NCBI GenBank assembly: GCA_964428955.1
Contig: CAYSAD010000001.1
Span: 1-64,000 of the forward strand
Length of the DNA stretch: 64,000 bases
Direction: 5' to 3'
Origin: CAYSAD01 sp964428955
Lineage (GTDB): Bacteria > Patescibacteriota > Saccharimonadia > Saccharimonadales > Saccharimonadaceae
Under the pieces are notes generated by a model. It made no database searches and was not told the origin of the DNA. It saw only the letters and a list, made by a program, of their open reading frames with translations. Below are positions 1 to 5,866 of this stretch, one piece after another (positions within the stretch are counted from its first letter, which is position 1; every line of letters starts with the position of its first letter). The position numbers and the translations under genes are program-made.

Positions 1-74
1 CCGTGCTCGTCGATGACATCTCGTACCGCCTGAGCAGTACGCGCGAACCAATAAGCCTGATCGGCCATTGGCAT
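1..74 (-). CDS. Partial hypothetical protein leaving the left edge
   Basis: Only the first 24 codons are inside the window (starting M-P-M-A-D-Q-A-Y-W-F). The start is supported by an AAGGTG ribosome-binding site just upstream of the ATG at 74 and by a strong promoter at 166-194 reading towards it. The sequence is too short to assign a family. It is divergent from the tRNA-Glu/orphan-gene side and separated from it by a palindromic promoter region. Confidence 0.6.
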   Translation of the reverse strand, partial: MPMADQAYWFARTAQAVRDVIDEH

Positions 75-165
75 ACACCTTCTTCCCTAATCGAAATGAA
101 CAACGCTCACCTTGACACTCCATTGTGCCAAGGTGTGAAATGGTTAAACCTCACGCGTTGTATTA

Positions 166-194
166 GGTATACGCCTATTGACAAATTTTGTCAA
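166..194 (-). promoter_or_regulatory. Sigma70-type promoter within a palindrome
   Basis: On the minus strand a TTGACA -35 (189-194) is separated by 17 nt from TATACC (166-171) and points to the partial gene starting at 74. The -35 is one arm of an inverted repeat at 178-194 (TTGACAAA, T, TTTGTCAA). The other arm gives a plus-strand TTGACA, with only a poor -10 (TGTTAT, 201-206). The symmetry suggests an operator as well as a promoter. Confidence 0.65.
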
Positions 195-288
195 CGATTA
201 TGTTATGTAGTGTTTTAAAAAGAGCAAATGACACTATATGTGGAGGTTTGCGGGGTGATCTCACGGAGAAAACGCAATGCTTATAAAC

Positions 289-325
289 AAAGTAAAAACG
301 CCACGCGGGGTGACGTTCTTACTTT
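289..325 (-). terminator. Hairpin terminator after tRNA-Glu
   Basis: Directly after the tRNA 3' end on the minus strand, AAAGTAA plus AACG pair with CGTT plus TTACTTT around a GC-rich loop. The descending arm contains a run of five T, consistent with an intrinsic terminator. Confidence 0.6.
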
Positions 326-399
326 GGTGATCTCACCGGGAATCGAACCCGGATTGCCAGGATGAAAACCTGGTGTCCTAACCGTTAGACGATGAGACC
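325..399 (-). tRNA. tRNA-Glu (TTC)
   Basis: A 75-nt cloverleaf including an encoded CCA end (325-327). The anticodon loop carries TTC, and the T-loop reads GGTTCGATTCC. A TATAAT (535-540, minus strand) with TTTGCA 17 nt before it is the best promoter, giving a leader of about 130 nt. Confidence 0.95.
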
Positions 400-417
400 G
401 CGTTTTGAGCGATGTGT

Positions 418-495
418 GTCAAAAATTAGCTTGCTCATTTTTGACCAAATCCGAAGAATGTAGGTCTCATATGGTCCGAAGGATCCATATGGACC
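418..495 (-). other. Two hairpins in the leader of tRNA-Glu
   Basis: Two inverted repeats lie between the tRNA-Glu promoter and the tRNA. At 418-445 GTCAAAAAT pairs with ATTTTTGAC. At 463-495 GGTC..ATATGG pairs with CCATAT..GACC. Neither is followed by a clear T-run on the minus strand. Their role is unknown; pre-tRNA processing or attenuation is possible. Confidence 0.45.
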
Positions 496-542
496 AATTC
501 AAACATGCGCGAGCAGCCTGTTGACACTCGCCGAATTATAGC

Positions 543-568
543 AAAAAAATAACCCCTTGCAAAGGGGT
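543..568 (-). terminator. Intrinsic terminator of the 663-1217 gene
   Basis: On the minus strand ACCCC-TTTGCA-AGGGGT (552-568) is followed by a seven-T run (543-549), a textbook Rho-independent terminator about 95 nt past the stop codon of the upstream minus-strand gene. Confidence 0.85.
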
Positions 569-662
569 GGTACGCCCCGGACAGAGGTATCAATTTTCGG
601 GAGAGTCAGCCTGGTATGCTTTTTCCTCATCCTACTCTGTTGATACCCCTGCCAAGGGAAGT

Positions 663-1217
663 CTATGCTACGCAGCCGATCGAGGTACCTTCGGGGATAC
701 CTCGCCGCTTCGTTTGCTGCCGAGGCCGACCGTGGTACGTCCGGTTATCCCGCTTGATTCGCAGAGCCGTCCGGTGGACTTCCTCCACCTTACGGTAATG
801 CTCCTGCCTAACTTCGCGGAATCGAACGTATTCATCAATCAGACTCTGCTTTGCCTGCCAACGACCATCTTGCCAGTAGATCTCTTCGGCATCACGCATA
901 GCGATCAGCTCGTCGATAATCAACTGCCGACGAAGTGGTTGGCAAACTTTTTCGCGCTGCTTCTTGGGAAGCGGCGCGTACCTGAAGGGTAGATCGTCGA
1001 TGACAATCAAGTTTCGCCGGTGTCGCATCTTATCCGACACGTAGTCCGCGAGGTCCGAGATTCTCTCGGCAACTCCGACAATAAAATTGTCGGTTCCCCT
1101 CTTGGAAAACGGATCGATTGCAACATCGAACACACCGATGATGCGGTGACGAGCTACCAAACGCCTTTCGACGTAGGTTTCGTCATCGAAGATATCATCA
1201 AGCGAAACTTGATTCAT
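663..1217 (-). CDS. Hypothetical protein, 184 aa
   Basis: I do not recognise a family. The protein is soluble and highly charged, with an Arg/Lys-rich C-terminal third (H-R-T-A-L-R-I-K-R and similar) that could bind nucleic acid. The ATG at 1217 is preferred over one at 1250 because an AGGGGAG site lies about 10 nt before it. A promoter (TTGCAT 1338-1343, 17 nt, TATAAA 1315-1320) and an intrinsic terminator (543-568) bracket it as a monocistronic unit, divergent from the GC-rich block. Confidence 0.6.
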   Translation of the reverse strand: MNQVSLDDIFDDETYVERRLVARHRIIGVFDVAIDPFSKRGTDNFIVGVAERISDLADYVSDKMRHRRNLIVIDDLPFRYAPLPKKQREKVCQPLRRQLIIDELIAMRDAEEIYWQDGRWQAKQSLIDEYVRFREVRQEHYRKVEEVHRTALRIKRDNRTYHGRPRQQTKRRGIPEGTSIGCVA

Positions 1218-1314
1218 CAAACACCATTCTCCCCTGTTTGTTTTTCCCATAACACCGCCTTGGTAGTAGGGTTAGAACCAGTGAAATACCCTCCGGCACA
1301 CTCACTATGGTCTC

Positions 1315-1343
1315 TTTATATACCTATTTTTCCGCTTATGCAA
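1315..1343 (-). promoter_or_regulatory. Promoter of the 663-1217 gene
   Basis: Minus-strand TTGCAT (1338-1343), 17-nt spacer, TATAAA (1315-1320). It diverges from the strong plus-strand promoter about 80 nt away. Confidence 0.55.
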
Positions 1344-1420
1344 CATTATTGTCTAAAAAAAGTATCTCACCACTGTATCTATAAAGCTTGTGCTTTTGGA
1401 CTAAAAGTGGTCTAAGTCTA

Positions 1421-1449
1421 TTGACATTTTAGGCTTTATGTGGTAAATT
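1421..1449 (+). promoter_or_regulatory. Strong sigma70 promoter of the GC-rich block
   Basis: A perfect TTGACA (1421-1426), a 17-nt spacer and TAAATT (1444-1449) predict a transcript start near 1456, more than 400 nt before the first start codon at 1884. Confidence 0.8.
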
Positions 1450-1455
1450 GAATAC

Positions 1456-1880
1456 ATCACTGGTGAGTGAGAGGTTCGCGGAAGCAGTAACAGTACTCAC
1501 CAAGTATGGGAACGTTAATAATCAGGTTATAACTTATTGTACTACTCAGTCTGTAGGTGTAGCCATGTGGGCATGATTATTGAAACTATAAGGTTTTGAT
1601 CACGCCTGTCTGGCTGCATCTGCAGCCGTTCGTTCGTTTCCAGGTTTACCTGTTGAGACGCGGCGAATGAGTACACGTAAGTATGAAGTAAAGAAATAAG
1701 TCGTTTGTTTGACCGATAAGGGTATAACGAAGCTGGCACACTGTTGATTAGTTTAGTCACCAGCGTGCCAGATTTGTTATTTTCCTGCAGGAATAACAAA
1801 ACGGCCTTCCCCTCGGGGAAGGTTGGCCGCTTGGTGAAATATAAGTAATCAAGCGAATCCAATCTACCCCGAAAGGGAAA
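1456..1880 (+). ncRNA. Long structured 5' leader or ncRNA, family unknown
   Basis: No convincing reading frame fills this stretch, but it has several clear hairpins. TGGTGAGT (1461-1468) pairs with ACTCACCA (1495-1502). CTGGCAC (1733-1739) pairs with GTGCCAG (1765-1771). TTTGTTATT (1773-1781) pairs with AATAACAAA (1792-1800). CCTTCCCC (1805-1812) pairs with GGGGAAGG (1815-1822). I checked for RNase P, tmRNA and SRP signatures and saw none. It may be a cis-acting leader of the 1884 gene or a separate small RNA with a readthrough end. Confidence 0.45.
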
Positions 1881-1883
1881 ACC

Positions 1884-2489
1884 ATGAGTAACGTTTTCGA
1901 CTTCAACGCCGCCGCCGCGGACGCCAACAAGCGTCTCGAGGAGGAGGCTCAGAAGCAGAAGGATCTGTACAACGAGGACTGCCACGTTCTCGCTGGCGAA
2001 GCAGCCCACAAGATGGGGCTGCTCATCAACGACGAGGAGAACGACGCTCGGCCCGCCTTGCGGGCTGTCAACGACGTTCTCAACGGCATCGTTCCTTCCC
2101 AGCCGGCGCTTGCGCCAGTTGAGAAGGAACGGCTCGAAGCCGAAATTGAGGGCCTCAACGAGGCACTCGACAAGGCCGAGACGGTGACTGACGAGGAGCG
2201 CGAGCTCCTCGAGGCTTTCCGGTCGGGCCGCGTTAAGCGAACCGACAAGGGTGCCTGGCGTGACACCGAGTGGAGCAACCTCCACCCGCGTACCACGCCT
2301 ACCCCCGCGACTCCGGCATCGACCCCTGTGGTTGTGCCGGCAGCTGCGGGAACGCCCGCGGCGGCTGCACCTGCAGCTGCCAAGAAGGTAGCCGCTCCGG
2401 TACCTTCGCCCGCTCCTGCCAAGCCCAAGGGACTGGCTGAGCGGGCGAAGGCCGCTGCGAAACAGGCTCTGGCAAACGCCAAGAGCTGA
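1884..2489 (+). CDS. Ala/Pro-rich charged protein with N-terminal coiled coil
   Basis: 201 aa, no recognised family. Residues about 10-35 and 75-115 are Glu/Lys/Leu-rich and likely helical or coiled-coil. From about residue 135 the protein becomes Pro/Thr/Ala-rich and ends in an Ala/Lys tail resembling histone-H1-like linkers. There is no signal peptide or membrane segment. Codons strongly favour third-position G or C, unlike most of the window. It has a GAAAGGGAAAACC-like site before the ATG, and the next gene follows after 28 nt, so the two form an operon. Inference: a structural or scaffold protein partnered with the downstream membrane protein, possibly of foreign origin. Confidence 0.7.
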   Translation: MSNVFDFNAAAADANKRLEEEAQKQKDLYNEDCHVLAGEAAHKMGLLINDEENDARPALRAVNDVLNGIVPSQPALAPVEKERLEAEIEGLNEALDKAETVTDEERELLEAFRSGRVKRTDKGAWRDTEWSNLHPRTTPTPATPASTPVVVPAAAGTPAAAAPAAAKKVAAPVPSPAPAKPKGLAERAKAAAKQALANAKS

Positions 2490-2517
2490 CCACAACAGAG
2501 AAAAGAAGGTGAATTAG

Positions 2518-3903
2518 ATGAGTGCTTGGGGTTTTTCGCTCCACTGGAGCATGAATCCGGCCGTCTTCTTCATTCTGCTGGCGGTCAGCCTGGTGCTGGC
2601 CAAGGTAGTCTGGAAGAAGTGGCAGGTCGCGTGGGTCATTCCGGCTCTCGTGCTGTACTTCGGTCTCGACTGGGCTCTGCCCGTGTCGTGGCTGTTCAAG
2701 CTGGCCTTCTGGGTTGCGGTAGTAATCGCTGTCTTGACAGCGGTTCTGCCCGGCCGCAGCAGGTTGGCACAAGTTTCCGCTCAGTTGATGGTAGCCCTCA
2801 TTGCGGCCGTCATGATTCTCAGCGGACTCAACGGAATCGGTAATTGGTTTGATGGTAGTGGAGACCGCCCTGCGGCGAACTCCTCGACCGCCAACCAGCC
2901 GACCGCAATTCCGTCGGCCACGGAAACCGTCACGCCAGCCCCCAAAGGACTGGATGAGAACAAGGTCGCGAAGGCTTTCGCCCAGTACACCAAGGGCAAG
3001 GGCTTCAAGGCCGGCGAGGTTCAGGTCGGTAAGGTTGACTGGACTAAAAACCCGGTTGATCACCGTGGGGGCGCTGTTGGCGCTCAAGTGAAGAACCAGA
3101 CGGAACTCACGCAGTTCCTCAACGGTTCTTCCGCTCAGTCACAGGCTGGTCGTCAGCATGTGCTGGCCGCGGTGCCGAAGTCAGAGCAGGCACGAGTACT
3201 GAACGGGGAGAATTACATCCCGGTCCAGTACTTGGTTGGTGTCCAGTACGGTGGTAACACCTACTGGCAGAATGGGAAACTGGTTCGCGGCGGCAAAGTT
3301 GTCGCTGAGGCCGGTGACGTGTTCTGGGTGTTCGTGGGTCAGGATTACAAGATCTATTGGGATGCAGCGATCCGTTCGGATTGCCGTAACCCTGGGTTGA
3401 GTCATCCGCCCGTGCCCCACCGCACCCCCGTCTGCACGAGTGACTGTAGTGGCAATATCTGCACTCACAATTGCGGTGGCACACATGTCTGTCCTCCGGG
3501 ACAGTCTGGAACGTGGCCGCATTGCTACGTTCCGAACTGCCACACCAATGGTAACTGCCCACCGCCGAACTGCCAGGTAACCCATACCTGTCCACCGGTA
3601 GTGCACAAGTGCCCTCCGTCGATGCCTCATGGGACATGGCCGCTCTGCAAAGACGACCCGTCCCATGATCCGGCAAACAATGGAAACGCACCTGAAGGTG
3701 GTGGTCATAACGACACCAATGGTCCTGGGGTTCAGAACCCTCCGCCCACCTTCTCACCGAATCCGTACACGCCACCTCCGGCGCCGTCGGCACCACCGAC
3801 AACGTCGAGACCGGATCCGGTAACCCCTCCGGCCACAGGAGCGCCGGCGCCTTCGCAGGCACCGACAACCTGTGTGCCACCACCGGGAAAGACGCACTGC
3901 TAG
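2518..3903 (+). CDS. Membrane protein with Cys/His/Pro-rich extracytoplasmic tail
   Basis: 461 aa, family not recognised. Residues about 10-105 hold four hydrophobic segments. A Ser/Thr/Pro linker leads to a folded-looking domain (about 140-285) with many Tyr/Trp residues (Y-I-P-V-Q-Y-L-V-G-V-Q-Y; D-V-F-W-V-F-V-G). Residues about 285-385 are packed with Cys, His and Pro, including the related units C-P-P-G-Q-S-G-T-W-P-H-C and C-P-P-S-M-P-H-G-T-W-P-L-C. The last 75 residues are Pro/Thr-rich and end in a Cys. GAAGGTG precedes the ATG. Codon use is GC-rich like the upstream gene. Topology suggests an exported, disulfide- or metal-stabilised surface module; its job is unknown. Confidence 0.75.
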   Translation: MSAWGFSLHWSMNPAVFFILLAVSLVLAKVVWKKWQVAWVIPALVLYFGLDWALPVSWLFKLAFWVAVVIAVLTAVLPGRSRLAQVSAQLMVALIAAVMILSGLNGIGNWFDGSGDRPAANSSTANQPTAIPSATETVTPAPKGLDENKVAKAFAQYTKGKGFKAGEVQVGKVDWTKNPVDHRGGAVGAQVKNQTELTQFLNGSSAQSQAGRQHVLAAVPKSEQARVLNGENYIPVQYLVGVQYGGNTYWQNGKLVRGGKVVAEAGDVFWVFVGQDYKIYWDAAIRSDCRNPGLSHPPVPHRTPVCTSDCSGNICTHNCGGTHVCPPGQSGTWPHCYVPNCHTNGNCPPPNCQVTHTCPPVVHKCPPSMPHGTWPLCKDDPSHDPANNGNAPEGGGHNDTNGPGVQNPPPTFSPNPYTPPPAPSAPPTTSRPDPVTPPATGAPAPSQAPTTCVPPPGKTHC

Positions 3904-3919
3904 CAGTGCGCCCCGCCAA

Positions 3920-3961
3920 GCGGGTGCGGCCTTCCTCAACCAGAGGAAGTGTCGCACCCGC
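3920..3961 (+). terminator. Large GC-rich hairpin ending the GC-rich operon
   Basis: GCGGGTGCG plus CTTCCTC (3920-3937) pair with GAGGAAG plus CGCACCCGC (3943-3961) around AACCA. It starts 17 nt after the stop. There is no strong T-run, so termination efficiency is uncertain. Confidence 0.7.
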
Positions 3962-4002
3962 TCGGTTCCAATCTTTAGCTTCATATTTACGTGTCTCCAT
4001 CT

Positions 4003-4057
4003 GAGGAGATCAACTCTCGCTTGAGTTTCATTACTCGCGATCGACGTTGATCTCCTC
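4003..4057. repeat. 12-bp perfect inverted repeat, 31-nt loop
   Basis: GAGGAGATCAAC (4003-4014) and GTTGATCTCCTC (4046-4057) are perfect complements. The repeat lies in the 309-nt gap between the GC-rich operon and the LPXTG protein gene. It could be an operator, a second terminator or a leader element. The only other signals I see in this gap are the promoter candidates upstream of 4213. Confidence 0.6.
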
Positions 4058-4137
4058 GGAGATCACACTAAGCACACTAAGTTATAATCTGATTCTGAAA
4101 CGCTCCAAAAGAGGTTCATTGACAACTCGGCGACCAA

Positions 4138-4167
4138 TTGATCAACGTTTAATGTTTTTTATATAAC
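4138..4167 (+). promoter_or_regulatory. Candidate promoter of the LPXTG protein gene
   Basis: TTGATC (4138-4143), an 18-nt spacer and TATAAC (4162-4167). A perfect TTGACA at 4119-4124 has no -10 at standard spacing; a TATAAT at 4083-4088 lacks a good -35. Confidence 0.4.
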
Positions 4168-4212
4168 TTTTGACTTTCTCTGCGAGATGAGTCAAAGAAA
4201 TGGAGTTTTAAA

Positions 4213-5550
4213 ATGAGTAGACTTACTACTATCATGCGGAACGCTCCGAAGCGCGCCAGCGCTGTTCTGGCGATGATTGCAGCTGCAGTTATCGTTCCAG
4301 CAGCCTTGTTCGCGTGGGGACCGGACCGTCCAACCTACACGATCGACAATCCAGCTGACCACGTCACGTTTGACTCGATCACTAACAACCCGAACATCGG
4401 TGACGAACGTAATTTCGTCGGTATCCGTGAGACGGGTACACAAAATACTTGGACTGACAATATGAACGTCCAAGACGGCAAAACGTACACCGTGCGTTTG
4501 TACGTCCACAACAACGCCGCTACTAGCCTGAACGCTAGTGGTAAGGGTATTGCCAAAGATGTAACTGCCAAAGTTAACCTGCCAACTACAACTGGTAAAT
4601 CAATCCAGGTCGATGGTCAGATTAGCGCCAGCAACGCCACGCCAAAAGACGTTTGGGACCAAGCTACTTTCAAAAGTAGCCAGGATTTCAACGTTGCCTA
4701 CGTAAAAGGTAGCCTGAAGTACGAAAACAACGCTTTCGGCGCTGCTGGTACTGCTCTTCCTGAGAGCATTTTTACCAACACCGGCGCAAAGCTTGGTTAC
4801 GACAAACTTGACGGTACGATTCCTGGTTGTTTCCAGTATGCTGGTTACGTTACCTTCCAGGTAAAGCCACAGTTTGCCAAGAAAGCTGACTTTACCGTTA
4901 GTAAAGAAGTTAGCAAACACGGTGACAACAAATGGGTTGAAAACTACGCTGCAAAACCAGGTGAAACTGTAGACTACCTTGTAGAATACAAGAATACTGG
5001 TGATGTTCAGCAAGACAACGTTCAACTCGTTGACAAACTGCCAGCAGGCATGAGCTACGTAAATGGCTCAAGCGTGCTTGGTAATGCTTTGAACCCAAGT
5101 GGTATCAAGACTAATGACGGTATTACCGGCAAAGGTCTGAACGTCGGATCGTATGGTCCTGGCGGTAACGCCTGGGTCATCTTCAGCGCTAAAGTCGCTG
5201 AAACCAAGGACCTCGAATGTGGTCCAAACACTCTGAAGAATGTCGTATCTGCCGAAACAGATTACGGCACGAAAAGTGACGATGCAAACGTTACCGTTAG
5301 CGGTGATGAATGTAAGGAAGTCAGCCACATCAAAGTATGTGACCTGACAACTAAGAAAATCGTCACCATCGACGAGAATGATTTTGACAGTAGTAAATAC
5401 TCGAAAGATCTGAGTGATTGTACAGAAGCTCCTGCAGAGCTGCCACACACCGGTCCGACTGAGACTATTCTCTCAATCATCGGTCTAGGTGCGTTGATCG
5501 CAAGTGCCGGATACTACATCAATAGTCGCCGCGCATTGCTTGGTCGCTAA
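4213..5550 (+). CDS. LPXTG-type cell-wall-anchored surface protein with DUF11-like domain
   Basis: 445 aa. An N-terminal signal sequence (about 1-35, basic then Ala/Val-rich) is followed by an extracellular beta-rich region. Residues about 235-360 resemble a DUF11 repeat (Y-K-N-T-G-D-V..V-D-K-L-P-A-G-M-S-Y). The C-terminus has the sortase signal L-P-H-T-G (residues 410-414), a hydrophobic span and a positively charged end (S-R-R-A-L-L-G-R). This implies sortase attachment to peptidoglycan; no sortase gene is in the window. A GGAG site precedes the ATG. Codon use matches the genome norm, unlike the preceding operon. A terminator follows at 5600-5635. Likely role: surface coat or contact with a host cell (inference). 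Confidence 0.85.
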   Translation: MSRLTTIMRNAPKRASAVLAMIAAAVIVPAALFAWGPDRPTYTIDNPADHVTFDSITNNPNIGDERNFVGIRETGTQNTWTDNMNVQDGKTYTVRLYVHNNAATSLNASGKGIAKDVTAKVNLPTTTGKSIQVDGQISASNATPKDVWDQATFKSSQDFNVAYVKGSLKYENNAFGAAGTALPESIFTNTGAKLGYDKLDGTIPGCFQYAGYVTFQVKPQFAKKADFTVSKEVSKHGDNKWVENYAAKPGETVDYLVEYKNTGDVQQDNVQLVDKLPAGMSYVNGSSVLGNALNPSGIKTNDGITGKGLNVGSYGPGGNAWVIFSAKVAETKDLECGPNTLKNVVSAETDYGTKSDDANVTVSGDECKEVSHIKVCDLTTKKIVTIDENDFDSSKYSKDLSDCTEAPAELPHTGPTETILSIIGLGALIASAGYYINSRRALLGR

Positions 5551-5599
5551 AGAGAGACTGACCGCTCCTTCCTTGAAGCATCAGTTTCAACGACCTCAA

Positions 5600-5635
5600 A
5601 AAATAACCCCTGCGTGTAAACGCGGGGGTTATTTT
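5600..5635 (+). terminator. Intrinsic terminator after the LPXTG gene
   Basis: AAAATAACCCC plus TGCG (5600-5614) pair with CGCG plus GGGGTTATTTT (5621-5635), with a T-run in the descending arm. Confidence 0.9.
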
Positions 5636-5653
5636 GATATACTAGCTGTATAT

Positions 5654-5866
5654 ATGGCTAAGCAGAAGAAAAAGCGGAACAAAAAATACCAAGGTAGCGA
5701 AGCGGCGGCCCGCCCCAGCGTTACCCGTGTTTCAGCTGTCAACCGTAGCAAACCTGGACAGTGGTGGTTCGATCATAAGCGAGTCGCCAAACCGGTCGCT
5801 ATCGCAACCGGAGTAGCTGTTGTCGTCGTCCTAATCGCCATCGAACTTATCAGCCTACTCGTCTGA
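5654..5866 (+). CDS. Small single-pass membrane protein, 70 aa
   Basis: A Lys/Arg-rich cytoplasmic N-terminus (M-A-K-Q-K-K-K-R-N-K-K) is followed by one C-terminal transmembrane helix (about 47-69). The ATG at 5654 is chosen because a TATACT (5638-5643) ends 10 nt before it and no Shine-Dalgarno is present, suggesting a leaderless transcript. The last 12 bp overlap the 3' end of the convergent histidine kinase gene. Family and function are not recognised. Confidence 0.65.
   Translation: MAKQKKKRNKKYQGSEAAARPSVTRVSAVNRSKPGQWWFDHKRVAKPVAIATGVAVVVVLIAIELISLLV

Noticed and set aside
3..218. Plus-strand 71-codon open frame at the left edge
   Set aside because: It runs antisense to a partial gene that has a ribosome-binding site and a strong promoter, and it ends within the palindromic promoter. 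No coding character.
567..992. Plus-strand 141-codon frame antisense to the 663-1217 gene
   Set aside because: It begins in the terminator of the minus-strand gene, has no ribosome-binding site and its protein looks like reversed coding sequence.
1456..1880. RNase P RNA, tmRNA or SRP RNA in the structured leader
   Set aside because: None of the conserved core sequences of these RNAs could be found, and the hairpin order does not fit.
1542..2495. Minus-strand 317-codon frame across the leader and the 1884 gene
   Set aside because: An Arg/Gly/Ser-rich shadow of a GC-rich plus-strand gene; such long antisense frames are expected in high-GC3 sequence.
3119..4000. Minus-strand 293-codon frame antisense to the Cys/His/Pro-rich protein
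   Set aside because: It runs through the large terminator hairpin, lacks a start signal and mirrors the GC-rich gene.
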